The notes: generated by a model from the sequence alone, not told the origin. A DNA stretch of 64,000 nucleotides from Mesorhizobium caraganae (GCF_016836705.1 NZ_JAFCGY010000010.1:62001-126000), one strand, 5' to 3'; positions 17,206 to 25,760 are shown, counted from the stretch's first letter. Numbers and translations: made by a program.

Positions 17206-17430
17206 ATGGACGCAGAAGCAGCAAAGTACATCGGCGCCGGCATCGCTTGCCTGGGCATGGGCGGCGCGGGCATTGGCCTCGGCAACATCTTCGGCAGCTA
17301 CCTGGCGGGCGCCCTGCGCAATCCGTCGGCCGCCGATGGCCAGTTCGGCCGCCTGATTTTCGGCTTCGCCGTGACCGAAGCTCTCGGCATTTTCTCGCTT
17401 CTGATCGCGCTTCTCGCCCTGTTCGGCTGA
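17206..17430 (+). CDS. atpE: ATP synthase F0 subunit c
   Basis: A 74-residue hairpin protein of two membrane helices joined by the polar loop 'ALRNPSAADGQFG'. The ion-binding carboxylate is Glu58 in 'FAVTEALGIFSLL'; the sodium-type motif is absent, so proton coupling is expected. The first helix is glycine-rich (GMGGAGIGLG), as needed for tight ring packing. An AAGGAG ribosome site precedes ATG 17206, consistent with the high c-subunit dose. Confidence 0.98.
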   Translation: MDAEAAKYIGAGIACLGMGGAGIGLGNIFGSYLAGALRNPSAADGQFGRLIFGFAVTEALGIFSLLIALLALFG

Positions 17431-17496
17431 GCACTCGAGAAGATTGGACAGGCCGGCCGCTGCCCTGCGGCCATGCCCGATATCAGGGGATAGTCC

Positions 17497-18096
17497 ATGT
17501 TCGTGACATCTGCCTTTGCGCAAGAGTCCGCACCCGCCACCGAAGGCGCCCACACCGGCACGGAAGGCGACACGCATTCCGGCACCGGCGTGCCGGCTGA
17601 GGCGCACGGCATGTTCCCGCCATTTGACCCGGCGACGTTCCCGTCGCAGCTTCTGTGGCTGGCGATCACGTTCGGGCTGTTCTACCTGTTCCTGAAGAAG
17701 GTGGTGATGCCGCGCCTCGGCGGCATCCTCGACGTGCGCAGCGATCGCATCACGCAGGACCTCGACCAGGCCGCCAGGCTGAAGGGCGAGGCTGACGCTG
17801 CCGTTGCTGCTTACGAGCAGGAACTGGCGGAAGCCAAGGCCAAGGCCAATACGATCGGCCAGCAGGCCAACGACGCGGCCAAGGCCGAAGCCGAAGCTGC
17901 CCGCAAGAAGGTCGAGGCCGCGCTCGACAAGAAGCTCGGCGAGGCCGAGGCCAGCATTGCTTCCATCAAGGCCAACGCCATGAAGGAAGTCGGCACGATC
18001 GCCGAGGACACCGCTTCGGCCATCGTAGAAGCGCTTGTCGGCGGCAAGACCGGCAAGGCCGAGATCGCGGCGGCCGTCAAATCCGTGGCCCGCTGA
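17497..18096 (+). CDS. atpG: ATP synthase F0 subunit b'
   Basis: A 199-residue b-type stalk subunit. It has a Pro/Gly/Thr-rich N-terminal extension of about 45 residues, one membrane helix (about 49-68, 'SQLLWLAITFGLFYLFLKK') and a long alanine/lysine/glutamate coiled coil. Alphaproteobacteria carry two b-type subunits; this divergent one with the N-terminal extension is b' and usually lies between atpE and atpF. Symbol use varies (atpG or atpF2). Confidence 0.95.
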   Translation: MFVTSAFAQESAPATEGAHTGTEGDTHSGTGVPAEAHGMFPPFDPATFPSQLLWLAITFGLFYLFLKKVVMPRLGGILDVRSDRITQDLDQAARLKGEADAAVAAYEQELAEAKAKANTIGQQANDAAKAEAEAARKKVEAALDKKLGEAEASIASIKANAMKEVGTIAEDTASAIVEALVGGKTGKAEIAAAVKSVAR

Positions 18097-18106
18097 GGAG
18101 CACATC

Positions 18107-18598
18107 ATGGACGCCACATCGCTAGCGACGCTCTGGGCCACCGTCGCCCTTATCATTTTCCTCGGCATCGCCGCCTACATCAAGGTACCGGGGCTAATGG
18201 CCAAGGCGCTCGACGCCCGTGCCGCCAAGATCAGCAACGAGCTTGATGAAGCCCGCAAGCTGCGCGAAGAGGCCCAGCAGCTGCTCGGCCAGTACCAGAA
18301 GAAGCGCAAGGAAGCCGAGCAGGAGGCCGCGGCAATCGTCGCCGCCGCCAGGCGCGAGGCAGACATGCTTGCCGCCGAAGCGCACAAGAAGACCGAGGAC
18401 TATGTTGTCAGGCGCACCGCGCTTGCCGAGCAAAAGATCGGCCAGGCCGAGCGCGAGGCAGTCGCCGAAGTACGCGCCAGCGCCGTCGACATCGCCGTCG
18501 AGGCAGCCCGCACGCTGCTTGCGGCCAAGGTCGATGCCAAGGCCGGCGCCGACCTGTTCAAGTCCGCGCTGCAGGACGTGAAGGCCAAGCTGAACTGA
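18107..18598 (+). CDS. atpF: ATP synthase F0 subunit b
   Basis: A 163-residue b subunit: one N-terminal membrane helix (residues about 6-26, 'LATLWATVALIIFLGIAAY') followed by a coiled coil 'ARKLREEAQQLLGQYQKKRK'. ATG 18107 is chosen with GAGGAG just upstream; longer in-frame readings overlap atpG and lack the conserved N-terminus. It forms the peripheral stalk with b'. It is the last gene of the operon, followed by a strong terminator. Confidence 0.96.
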   Translation: MDATSLATLWATVALIIFLGIAAYIKVPGLMAKALDARAAKISNELDEARKLREEAQQLLGQYQKKRKEAEQEAAAIVAAARREADMLAAEAHKKTEDYVVRRTALAEQKIGQAEREAVAEVRASAVDIAVEAARTLLAAKVDAKAGADLFKSALQDVKAKLN

Positions 18599-18621
18599 GC
18601 GGGGTTAGCTCGCTGACATGA

Positions 18622-18655
18622 AGCCGCCCGGGCAACCTGGCGGCTTTTTTGTTTT
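18622..18655 (+). terminator. Rho-independent terminator of the atp operon
   Basis: AGCCGCC (18622-18628), a 10-nt loop, GGCGGCT (18639-18645), then TTTTTGTTTT. It lies 23 bp after the atpF stop and is a textbook intrinsic terminator. Confidence 0.92.
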
Positions 18656-18695
18656 GGAGGCGCGGCGCAGGAGATTGGCGAAGGCGGTTGTGCGC

Positions 18696-18852
18696 GTAAT
18701 CTCCCCCCTTGAGGGGGAGATGGCCGGCAGGCCAGAGGGGGTCGCCGCGCGTCAAGCGCTGGCCTTCTTTGCTGAAAATGGCGTCGCGCCCGGTCGGACC
18801 GACCCCCTCTGTCGCCTCTGGCGACATCTCCCCCCTCAAGGGGGGAGATTAC
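18696..18852. repeat. Palindromic repeat pair, family A copy 2
   Basis: GTAATCTCCCCCC at the left and GGGGGGAGATTAC at the right bound an inverted pair with internal arms GAGGGGGTCGC/GACCCCCTC. It ends 2 bp before the rnhB stop codon on the opposite strand and fills the convergent atpF-rnhB gap. The left and right arms are nearly identical to the copy translated inside glyS. Confidence 0.92.
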
Positions 18853-18854
18853 CT

Positions 18855-19550
18855 TCATTCCAACCCGGCAAAACCCTCTTCTTCCGCCACCTCAGCCCCG
18901 CCCAGCCTGAACGGCGCGAACGACGCGCGGTGCAGCCTTGCCACCGGCCCATGCGCTTCGATCGCCGTGCGATGCCGGACCGTGGCGTAGCCCATATGGA
19001 CCTCGAAGCCGTAACGGTCGTGGTGGCTGCCGCAACCGCACATCATGCGGTCGCGCATCACCTTGGCGACGATCGAGGCGGCGGCGATCGACTGCGAGCG
19101 CTGGTCGCCCTTGATCAGCGCGCGGCCCTCGCAGAGGAGACCCGGCGGTACGTCGCGGCCGTCGGCCAGCGCCAGCTTCGCCTGGATCGGCAGGCCGGCG
19201 AGGGCACGGCGCATCGCCTCCAGGCTCGCCTTGAGGATGTTGCTGCCGTCGATGCCTTCGGCGCTCACCGAGGCCATCGACACGCCGAGCGCGGAGCCGA
19301 GGATTTTCAGGAACAGCGCCTCGCGCTGCAAATGGTTGAGGCGTTTGGAATCGTCGAGGCCGTCGGGAATGTTGGCGGGATCGAGGATCACCGCTGCCGC
19401 CACCACCGGCCCGGCCAGCGGACCGCGGCCGGCCTCATCCATTCCTGCCACAGGCCACAGGCCTTCGGCCATCGCCTTCGTCTCGAAGGAGAAGTCGGGC
19501 TTCTCGACGATTTCGAAAAGAAGCGGAGAATCGGAACGGGCGCGAGCCAT
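18855..19550 (-). CDS. rnhB: Ribonuclease HII
   Basis: A 231-residue RNase HII. The active-site block 'GMDEAGRGPLAGPVVAAAV' places Asp38 and Glu39; 'ALADGRDVP' (third acidic residue), 'KGDQRSQSIAAASIVAKV' and 'MGYATVRHRTAIEAHGP' are further family blocks. It removes RNA from RNA:DNA hybrids and starts ribonucleotide excision repair. The start is ATG 19550, since the longer in-frame readings lack family sequence. It ends 2 bp from repeat A2. Confidence 0.96.
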   Translation of the reverse strand: MARARSDSPLLFEIVEKPDFSFETKAMAEGLWPVAGMDEAGRGPLAGPVVAAAVILDPANIPDGLDDSKRLNHLQREALFLKILGSALGVSMASVSAEGIDGSNILKASLEAMRRALAGLPIQAKLALADGRDVPPGLLCEGRALIKGDQRSQSIAAASIVAKVMRDRMMCGCGSHHDRYGFEVHMGYATVRHRTAIEAHGPVARLHRASFAPFRLGGAEVAEEEGFAGLE

Positions 19551-19701
19551 GTTGCGGCGAGGTTCGCATCGGCTCCGATTCTCCGCAAGTCCCTCCAGGG
19601 TCCGGTGGGGCAAGACCGGGAGGGCACCGTCTGCAGGCCGGGGGACAGGCCGGACGGAATTCTTGTTTCCTGCCAGCCACTAGAGCAGGCAGGCGACGGT
19701 T

Positions 19702-20856
19702 TCAGAGCAGCATCAGTTGCTCGGTTGCATTGGCGGCTGCGACAAAATGATCGGTTCTGAGCGTTCGCCGCTCGGCATTGAGGCCGAGCCGCTTGGCAGT
19801 GATCTCGAAGCGTCGGCCGATCTGCCAGGCATAGGGTCCGGCGCCTTTCATGCGCTTGCCCCATTCCGAATCGTAATCCTTGCCGTCGCGCATCGAACGG
19901 ATCAGCGACATCACGTGCCGGTAGCGGTCGGGATAGTGGCGCAGCAGCCAGTCCTTGAAGATCGGCGCCACTTCCAGCGGCAGGCGCAAGATGACATAGC
20001 CGGCCTCGCGGGCGCCGGCGGCGCGTGCCGAATCGAGGATGCGCTCCATCTCCTGGTCGGTCAGGCCGGGGATGATCGGCGCCACCATGACCGAGGCCGG
20101 AATGCCTGCATCCGAAAGCTGCCTTATCGCCTCCAGCCGCTTGGTCGGCGTTGACGCGCGCGGCTCCATGGTGCGCGCCAGCATGCGGTCCATCGTCGTC
20201 ACCGACAGCGCCACCTTGGCAAGCCCGCGTTCGGCCATGCGTGACAATATGTCGATGTCGCGCGTCACCAGATGGGATTTGGTGACGATGCCGACCGGAT
20301 GACCGCGCGCCTCCAGCACTTCGAGGATCTCGCGCATGATCCGGTATTGCTTCTCGATCGGCTGGTAGGGATCGGTGTTGGTGCCGATGGCGATGGTGCG
20401 CGGCTGGTAGCCGTCCTTAGACAGTTCCTTGTCGAGCAGCCGCGCCGCATCCGGCTTGGCAAACAGCTTCGATTCGAAATCCAGCCCCGGCGACAGGCCC
20501 ATGAAGGAATGGGTCGGCCGGGCGAAGCAATAGACACAGCCATGCTCGCAGCCGCGATAGGGGTTGATCGAACGGTCGAAGGAAATGTCGGGCGATTCGT
20601 TGCGGGTGATGATCGTGCGCGGCTTCTCGACCTGCACCTCGGTCTTGAACGGCGGCAGTTCCTCCAGCGAATTCCAGCCATCGTCGAACACATGCCGGCT
20701 GACGGGCTCGAAGCGACCGGATGGATTGATGCCGGCCGAACGGCCGCGGTTGCGGTCCGGACGGACGCGCATGCCGCTCTGTTCGATCATGGCATTGGCC
20801 ATCTCGGCTCTTCCTGCCCCGAAGGCTGCAATGTCCGCACGCACGATATGTTCCAT
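19702..20856 (-). CDS. Radical SAM protein, PA0069 family
   Basis: A 384-residue radical SAM enzyme. The cluster motif is 'CEHGCVYC' (C-x3-C-x2-C) in 'NPYRGCEHGCVYCFARPTH', with 'IAIGTNTDPYQPIE' and 'GIVTKSHLVTRD' after it, the form seen in the Rv2578c/PA0069 group related to spore photoproduct lyase-like proteins. Its substrate is unknown. I use ATG 20856, which has GGAGAGGG at good spacing; ATG 20907 (MNRPNRQP) with a weaker AGGA site is a real alternative. It is divergent from the glycosyltransferase gene. Confidence 0.88.
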   Translation of the reverse strand: MEHIVRADIAAFGAGRAEMANAMIEQSGMRVRPDRNRGRSAGINPSGRFEPVSRHVFDDGWNSLEELPPFKTEVQVEKPRTIITRNESPDISFDRSINPYRGCEHGCVYCFARPTHSFMGLSPGLDFESKLFAKPDAARLLDKELSKDGYQPRTIAIGTNTDPYQPIEKQYRIMREILEVLEARGHPVGIVTKSHLVTRDIDILSRMAERGLAKVALSVTTMDRMLARTMEPRASTPTKRLEAIRQLSDAGIPASVMVAPIIPGLTDQEMERILDSARAAGAREAGYVILRLPLEVAPIFKDWLLRHYPDRYRHVMSLIRSMRDGKDYDSEWGKRMKGAGPYAWQIGRRFEITAKRLGLNAERRTLRTDHFVAAANATEQLMLL

Positions 20857-20954
20857 TTTCGCCCTCTCCCAGGGACTGTCGGCCGGCTGTCGATTCGGTC
20901 TGTTCATGAAAATAATCCTATTTTGCCGACGAGAACAAAGCAAGAACTTTTTTA

Positions 20955-20969
20955 TTGTGCAATGCAAAA
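20955..20969. promoter_or_regulatory. TTGTGCA-type near-palindrome, copy 1
   Basis: TTGTGCAATGCAAAA matches the perfect palindrome at 21538-21552 at 13 of 15 positions. It sits 38 bp before the glycosyltransferase start and upstream of the divergent radical SAM gene, where an operator would be expected. Confidence 0.45.
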
Positions 20970-21006
20970 CTGGCGCTGCGCCAGGCTTTCCGCTATTCGG
21001 CTAAAT

Positions 21007-21510
21007 ATGCTTAGCGTTCTTATCGAAACCCGAGATGACGAAGAGGGCCTTGCCCGCACGCTCGCCTCGCTGATCGGCGGTGCGGTCGAGGGCGTGGTGC
21101 GCGATGTCATCGTCTGCGACACCGGCTCGACCGACCAGACGCATCGTGTCGCCGATCACGCCGGCTGTCACTTCGTCGCCGGCGGCATTCCAGCCGGGAT
21201 CCGGCAGGCGAAAGGCGACTGGCTGCTGTTTCTGGAACCTGGCGCGCGGCTTTCGGAAGGCTGGACCGATGACGTTGTCGCCCACACGGCGCGGCAAACC
21301 ATGCCGGCGCGCTTTTCCCGTTCGCGCGGCAGCCGCACACCGTTCCTGGCGCGGGTTCTCCAGGGAAACCGCGCGCTGGCCGAAGGGCTGGTCATCAGCA
21401 AGCGGCAGGCCGCTTCCCTGTCGAAGAACGCGCACAGCGCCGAAGCTCTTGCGCGCGGTCTTGCCACCAGGCGGCTGGACGCCGAAATCTGGGTGGCGCC
21501 GAAGAAATAA
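21007..21510 (+). CDS. Short glycosyltransferase-A-like protein
   Basis: A 167-residue protein resembling the first half of GT-A (family 2) glycosyltransferases: 'MLSVLIETRDDEEGLARTLA', 'VIVCDTGSTDQTHRVADHAG' and 'ARQAKGDWLLFLEPGARL'. The last motif ends in EPG rather than the D-x-D metal motif, and the acceptor-binding half is absent or very short. It may be a degenerate or regulatory member rather than an active transferase. ATG 21007 starts the conserved strand. It is flanked on both sides by matching TTGTGCA palindromes. Confidence 0.75.
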   Translation: MLSVLIETRDDEEGLARTLASLIGGAVEGVVRDVIVCDTGSTDQTHRVADHAGCHFVAGGIPAGIRQAKGDWLLFLEPGARLSEGWTDDVVAHTARQTMPARFSRSRGSRTPFLARVLQGNRALAEGLVISKRQAASLSKNAHSAEALARGLATRRLDAEIWVAPKK

Positions 21511-21537
21511 CACCGAATTTTGCGGCGACTGCCGCTA

Positions 21538-21552
21538 TTGTGCATTGCACAA
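21538..21552. promoter_or_regulatory. TTGTGCA-T-TGCACAA palindrome, copy 2
   Basis: TTGTGCA-T-TGCACAA is a perfect 7+1+7 palindrome, 110 bp upstream of the PhyH-like gene and 27 bp after the glycosyltransferase stop. The same motif (with 2 changes) precedes the glycosyltransferase gene, suggesting a shared regulator. Confidence 0.5.
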
Positions 21553-21662
21553 AATCTGACGTGGGATTAGCATTCCATCGATGCGGGATATCAGGGTTTG
21601 GGTAATGCGGGAGCGGTAGAAACCGTTTTTTCGTCGGCTGCCGCTCATACCTGAGGACCCCG

Positions 21663-22637
21663 ATGAACCTTTCGACCCCTGACAAATCCGGCGCCGCCAG
21701 CCTGGAAGCCATTGCCCGCAATGGCAGCCTGCTCCGCCGCATCGCCGTGCGCATCCCGACCTATCTCAAGGATATGCGCGAGAACCCGGCCTGGCTGCCA
21801 ATGTTCGTGCTTGCCCGCACCATGCCGGCGCGCAAGCTGCACTGGCTGGGCGCCAAAGCCGCGCGCCCGGCGCAGAGTGTCGGAGCTACGATGTTCAAGG
21901 GCGTCGAGCTCAACTCGATCGTCGAAACGCTGCGCAGCGATGGGTTGTTCTCTGGTCTGATGCTGCCGCAGGCGATCCATGAGGAGATCGCCAGCTTCGC
22001 GCAAAGCACGCCATGCTTCGGCAATTTCGATCGCCGGCTCGAATTCATGCCTGGGGATCATGGCGAGGCCGAGAAGCGTTTCGACCGCTCCTTGCTCAGC
22101 GGCCACTATTTCGAGCGCATCCTCGGCTGCAAGGCGGCGCTCGCCATCCAGAGCGATCCGCTTCTGCTCGACATCGCCCAGCACTATCTCGGCGGGCAGG
22201 CAAAGCTGATCACGACGCGCGTCTGGTGGAGCTTTCCGACCGGCGAGGCCTCCGATGCCGACAAGAACCTTGCCTCCCTCGGAAAATACCATTTCGATCT
22301 CGACGACTGGCGGATGCTGAAATTCTTCTTCTACCTGAAGCCTTGCGATGCCGGCACGGGCCCGCATGTGTACGTGAGGGGCAGCCACAACATGCGCAGC
22401 CTCAAGCACCAGCTGACGCTGCTGGTCGGCCATCCGGCGGAAGAGGTGCTCAAGGTCTATGGCGACGACAGCCCGGTCACGCTGACCGGCGAGGCAGGTC
22501 TCGGCTTTGTCGAGGACCCGTTTGGCTTCCACATGGGCACCGTGCCGTCACGCACGCCGCGGCTGATGATGGAGGTCGGCTTCGGCGTATCGCCGCCCTC
22601 GCGCCGCCGCTTCCACGGCGAACCGGTCATCCGCTGA
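21663..22637 (+). CDS. PhyH-like putative Fe(II)/2-oxoglutarate dioxygenase
   Basis: A 324-residue protein without a close named family. 'KYHFDLDDWRMLKFFFYL' provides an H-x-D pair near residue 210, followed by 'GPHVYVRGSHNMRSLKHQ', and 'GFHMGTVPSRTPRLMMEVGF' gives a distal histidine and an arginine at suitable spacing. These fit the phytanoyl-CoA dioxygenase-like cupin fold (Fe(II) bound by H-x-D...H). The reaction is unknown. The first 90 residues have no recognised domain. Its last 11 bp overlap the end of the convergent GFA gene. Confidence 0.65.
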   Translation: MNLSTPDKSGAASLEAIARNGSLLRRIAVRIPTYLKDMRENPAWLPMFVLARTMPARKLHWLGAKAARPAQSVGATMFKGVELNSIVETLRSDGLFSGLMLPQAIHEEIASFAQSTPCFGNFDRRLEFMPGDHGEAEKRFDRSLLSGHYFERILGCKAALAIQSDPLLLDIAQHYLGGQAKLITTRVWWSFPTGEASDADKNLASLGKYHFDLDDWRMLKFFFYLKPCDAGTGPHVYVRGSHNMRSLKHQLTLLVGHPAEEVLKVYGDDSPVTLTGEAGLGFVEDPFGFHMGTVPSRTPRLMMEVGFGVSPPSRRRFHGEPVIR

Positions 22638-23055
22638 CCTTGATCTCCACCGGCATCCAGCGCGCCTGCCGCCGGGCGATGCGGCCCTCGCGGCTCTCGG
22701 CATCATAGTCCATTGGAACCGGCTCGCGGCTGAACCGCAATCGGTCGTCCAGCGCATTGACGATGACGATCGCCCTCGGGTCGCCACCATCGGTGGTCAC
22801 TGCCGCGACATAGACGCCGCAGTCGCGGCAGATGAGATAGTCGGCGGTGCGCAATCCGAACCGGTATCGGTGCAGTCGGGCTTCATCCTCGACGGAGACG
22901 ATCAACCGTCCCTGCGGGTCAGCGGCAGCGCGCGAGCCATGCCGGACACAGAACGCGCATTGGCAGGCGCGGATCTCCATGTCGGATGGTTCGATGCCAG
23001 TTTCGAATGTCAGGTGGATGGCGCCGCAATGGCAGCCGCCGTGATACGTTCTCAT
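22627..23055 (-). CDS. GFA / CENP-V family zinc protein
   Basis: A 142-residue protein of the GFA (glutathione-dependent formaldehyde-activating enzyme-like) family. Zinc ligands are visible in order: 'YHGGCHCGAI' (two Cys), 'RACQCAFCVRHG' (three Cys) and 'LICRDCGVY' (two Cys). Most members are not proven formaldehyde enzymes, so the specific role is unknown. ATG 23055 gives the conserved N-terminus. The gene converges on the PhyH-like gene with an 11-bp overlap. Confidence 0.9.
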   Translation of the reverse strand: MRTYHGGCHCGAIHLTFETGIEPSDMEIRACQCAFCVRHGSRAAADPQGRLIVSVEDEARLHRYRFGLRTADYLICRDCGVYVAAVTTDGGDPRAIVIVNALDDRLRFSREPVPMDYDAESREGRIARRQARWMPVEIKVSG

Positions 23056-23089
23056 CGGATCATTCCGCCTTGAGTGACTTGGCCGCAGA

Positions 23090-23134
23090 CTACGCCTTCG
23101 GCAACTCGCAGGAAATGACCTCTCGAAGGCGTAG
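23090..23134. repeat. Inverted repeat between moaB and GFA genes
   Basis: CTACGCCTTCG (23090-23100) and CGAAGGCGTAG (23124-23134) form perfect 11-bp arms around a 23-nt loop, extendable by GCAG/CTGC with one bulged base. It lies 49 bp after the moaB stop and 34 bp before the GFA start, so it may end moaB transcription; no T-run follows. Confidence 0.6.
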
Positions 23135-23183
23135 CTGCCATTCCGCCTGACAAAAGCAGCGCTGAACCGCTATCCGCCTTGCT

Positions 23184-23738
23184 TTACGAGCCGGCCTTGC
23201 CGCGCCGCAAATGCTCGTCCAGGCGAGGCATGATCTCGACGAAGTTGCAGGGCATGTGGCGGTAGTCGAGCTGCGGCTTCAAGATGCCGTCCCAGGCGTC
23301 CTTGCAGGCGCCGGGCGAGCCGGGCAGCACGAAGACGAAGGTGGCGTTGACGACGCCGCCGGTCGCCCGGCTCTGGACGGTGGAGGTGCCGATCTTGTCG
23401 TAGGAAATGCGATGAAACACTTCGGAAAAGCCGTCCATGCGCTTTTCGAAGATCGGCTCCAGCGCCTCCGGCGTCACGTCGCGGCCGGTGAAGCCGGTGC
23501 CGCCGGTGGTGATGACGACATCGATCTCCTTGTCCCGGGACCATGCCAGGACCGTATCGCGGATCTTTTCACGATCGTCGGTGACGATGTCGCGCGCGGC
23601 GAGGACATGGCCGGCCTCGGTGATGCGATCGGCCAGCGTCTGGCCGGATTTGTCGTCGGCGAGGCTGCGCGTATCGGAAACCGTCAGCACCGCGATGCGC
23701 ACCGGGATGAAGGGGCGGCTCTCGTCAATTTTGGCCAT
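23184..23738 (-). CDS. moaB: Molybdenum cofactor biosynthesis protein MoaB
   Basis: A 184-residue MoaB/MogA-type protein: 'RIAVLTVSDTRSLADDKSG', 'VITTGGTGFTGRDVTPEAL' (molybdopterin-binding GGTG) and 'FVLPGSPGACKDAWDGIL'. It adenylates molybdopterin before molybdate insertion. The start is ATG 23738, with GGAGGG upstream. It overlaps the 3' end of ispE by 14 bp on the same strand, so the two are cotranscribed though in unrelated pathways. Confidence 0.95.
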   Translation of the reverse strand: MAKIDESRPFIPVRIAVLTVSDTRSLADDKSGQTLADRITEAGHVLAARDIVTDDREKIRDTVLAWSRDKEIDVVITTGGTGFTGRDVTPEALEPIFEKRMDGFSEVFHRISYDKIGTSTVQSRATGGVVNATFVFVLPGSPGACKDAWDGILKPQLDYRHMPCNFVEIMPRLDEHLRRGKAGS

Positions 23739-24618
23739 CAATTCCCTCCGAAGCGATGCTGCGCGTCGCCGCAACGAACCAGTCCGGTTCGCGGCTGCGG
23801 ATCTCGGCGGCGGCGCGCTTGGCGACATTGCCGGTCTCGAACAGGCCGAAGCATGTCGCGCCGGACCCCGACATGCGCGAGAATCCCGACCCGGCCCGGT
23901 TCAACAGGGAAAGCGCTCTGCCGATGGGCGGCTGGATCGCCTGCGCCGGGGCTCCGAGATCGTTGCGGGTGATCTCCAGCCAGTTGCGCATGCTGTGGAA
24001 GTCGAAGCCGCGCGGCAACGGCGGCAGTGCTTCATTGTCGCGTTTCTCGAGCGCGTTGAAGACGTCGGGCGTTGAAACGGCGACCCCGGGATTGACCAGC
24101 ACCAAAGCGAGCGCGGGAAAATCCGGCACCAGTGACAGCTCGTCGCCGACACCGCGCGCGACAAGCGGTTTTGCGGAAAGACACATCGGCACATCGGCGC
24201 CGAGCGTGAGACCAATCCGCACCAGTTCGGCCTCGCCGATGTCGAGCCCCCATGTCCGGACGAGACCGCGCAGCGCCGCCGCGGCGTCACTCGAACCGCC
24301 GCCGACACCGGAGGCGACCGGCAGGTTCTTTTCCAGCCGGACGGCAACCGGCGGCGTGCTCTGCTGGCCTGCCCGGCTGCGCAGCGCCTCGCGCGCCCTC
24401 ACCACCAGATTGCTGTCGTCGACAGGCACGGAAGTCGCGTAGCGGCCCGCTGCGGAGAACCGGTCGCTGTCGGCAGGTTCGATCTCGACCCTGTCCCCGA
24501 AGCGGGTGAAAACGACCAGGCTCTCAAGCAGATGATAGCCGTCGGCACGCCTGCCGGTGACATGCAGCGCCAGATTTATCTTGGCGGGTGCCAGCCATGT
24601 CCGGGCTGCGGCATCCAC
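23725..24618 (-). CDS. ispE: 4-diphosphocytidyl-2-C-methyl-D-erythritol kinase
   Basis: A 297-residue GHMP kinase. 'APAKINLALHVTGRRADGYH' is the IspE N-terminal signature, 'PVASGVGGGSSDAAAAL' the ATP-binding glycine loop, and 'SRMSGSGATCFGLF' the third motif. It phosphorylates CDP-methylerythritol in the MEP isoprenoid pathway and feeds precursors to IspB-type synthase encoded at 27157. The start appears to be GTG 24618; a nearby ATG at 24614 is out of frame. Confidence 0.96.
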   Translation of the reverse strand: MDAAARTWLAPAKINLALHVTGRRADGYHLLESLVVFTRFGDRVEIEPADSDRFSAAGRYATSVPVDDSNLVVRAREALRSRAGQQSTPPVAVRLEKNLPVASGVGGGSSDAAAALRGLVRTWGLDIGEAELVRIGLTLGADVPMCLSAKPLVARGVGDELSLVPDFPALALVLVNPGVAVSTPDVFNALEKRDNEALPPLPRGFDFHSMRNWLEITRNDLGAPAQAIQPPIGRALSLLNRAGSGFSRMSGSGATCFGLFETGNVAKRAAAEIRSREPDWFVAATRSIASEGIDGQN

Positions 24619-24644
24619 AGTGTCGGCTGTTGACGGGATGATGC

Positions 24645-24830
24645 TCAGTCCTTGGCCAGGCGGTATTCGCCGGTCTTGGGATCCTTGACCAGCGTGCCGT
24701 TGGCGCCGTTGGCCGCCTGCTTTTCGGTGCGCCGGACCTTAGCGGTCACGCGCTCGGCCTCGCGGATGAAGGTGCGGTAGCCGAAATAGGCGGCGGCGCC
24801 GACAATCGCGAAGAAAATGATCTGCGGCAT
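24645..24830 (-). CDS. Small single-span membrane protein
   Basis: A 61-residue protein with one N-terminal hydrophobic helix (MPQIIFFAIVGAAAYFGYRT) and a charged tail that ends 'VKDPKTGEYRLAKD'. A strong GGAGGAG site precedes ATG 24830. It is upstream of ispE on the same strand with a 26-bp gap. Similar short proteins with the 'L..DP.TG.Y' tail recur in rhizobia, but no function is known to me. Confidence 0.78.
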   Translation of the reverse strand: MPQIIFFAIVGAAAYFGYRTFIREAERVTAKVRRTEKQAANGANGTLVKDPKTGEYRLAKD

Positions 24831-24902
24831 CTCAAAACTCCTCCCTCGCAAGGCGGCAAGGCAGACTGTCAAGCCCTCATGCTAGACGCTTTCCCCGCTT
24901 TT

Positions 24903-25760
24903 TCAAAGCCCGAAGCGCGCCCATAATGCGCGCTCTTCCGCCGCATCGATCATGCCGCTGGCGGCAGCGGCAGCAATATCGGGCGCCGAAAAGTTCGAGC
25001 CGAACAGGCCGATGCGGCCGAACAGGCCGCGCGGGGCCGTGATCAGCCGAAGCTGGGTTTTCGCCCCGAAACGGGTCTTGAGCACGGTTCGCATATCGTT
25101 CAACGCATCGACAAGGCCAAGCTCCAGCCCCTTCTTGCCGGTCCAGAACAGGCCGGTGAACAGGTCCGGATCGTCCTTCAGCTTGCTGCCGCGGCGCTCC
25201 TTGACCAGGTCGATGAAGGTCTCGTGCACTTCGAGCTGCAGCGCCTTCAGGCGCTCGATATCTTCCTTCTTCTCCGGTTTGAACGGATCGAGCACCGCCT
25301 TGTTCTGACCGGCGGTGTGGACGCGGCGCTCAACGCCGATCTTCTTCATCAGTTCGGGAAAACCGAACGAGGCCGAGACCACGCCGATCGAACCGACGAT
25401 GGAGGACGGATCGGCAAAGATCTCGTCGCCGGCAACCGCGATCATGTAGCCGCCCGAGGCCGCCACGTCCTCGACGAAGACCAGTACCTTTTTGTTCTTC
25501 TCGACCGCCAAGTCGCGGATGCGCTTGAAGATCAGCCGCGACTGCACCGGCGAGCCGCCGGGCGAATTGATCGAGATGGCGACGGCCGGCGCGTCGAACA
25601 GGAACGCCTTTTCGATGAGGGCGGCTGTGGAGGCGAGCGACAGGCTCGGTCGGAACTGGCCGCCACCGGCCATGATCGTGCCGTGCAGCCTGATGACGGG
25701 AATGGTGACGACACTGGAGCGCCAGGATTTCGGCAGCAGGCGGTTGAAAAGGCGTTTCAC
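24903..25760 (-). CDS. S49 family peptidase (short SppA/SohB type)
   Basis: A 285-residue serine peptidase of family S49. 'VAISINSPGGSPVQSRLI' and 'VFVEDVAASGGYMIAVAGD' carry the nucleophile serine (ASGGY), and 'SIVGSIGVVSASFGFPEL' is the conserved strand. The length is that of one SppA repeat plus a helical tail. A second half with the SppA lysine is absent, as in SohB-like members where the lysine comes from the same domain ('GQNKAVLDPF'). The start GTG 25760 is chosen for length; upstream evidence for it is modest. Confidence 0.9.
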   Translation of the reverse strand: MKRLFNRLLPKSWRSSVVTIPVIRLHGTIMAGGGQFRPSLSLASTAALIEKAFLFDAPAVAISINSPGGSPVQSRLIFKRIRDLAVEKNKKVLVFVEDVAASGGYMIAVAGDEIFADPSSIVGSIGVVSASFGFPELMKKIGVERRVHTAGQNKAVLDPFKPEKKEDIERLKALQLEVHETFIDLVKERRGSKLKDDPDLFTGLFWTGKKGLELGLVDALNDMRTVLKTRFGAKTQLRLITAPRGLFGRIGLFGSNFSAPDIAAAAASGMIDAAEERALWARFGL

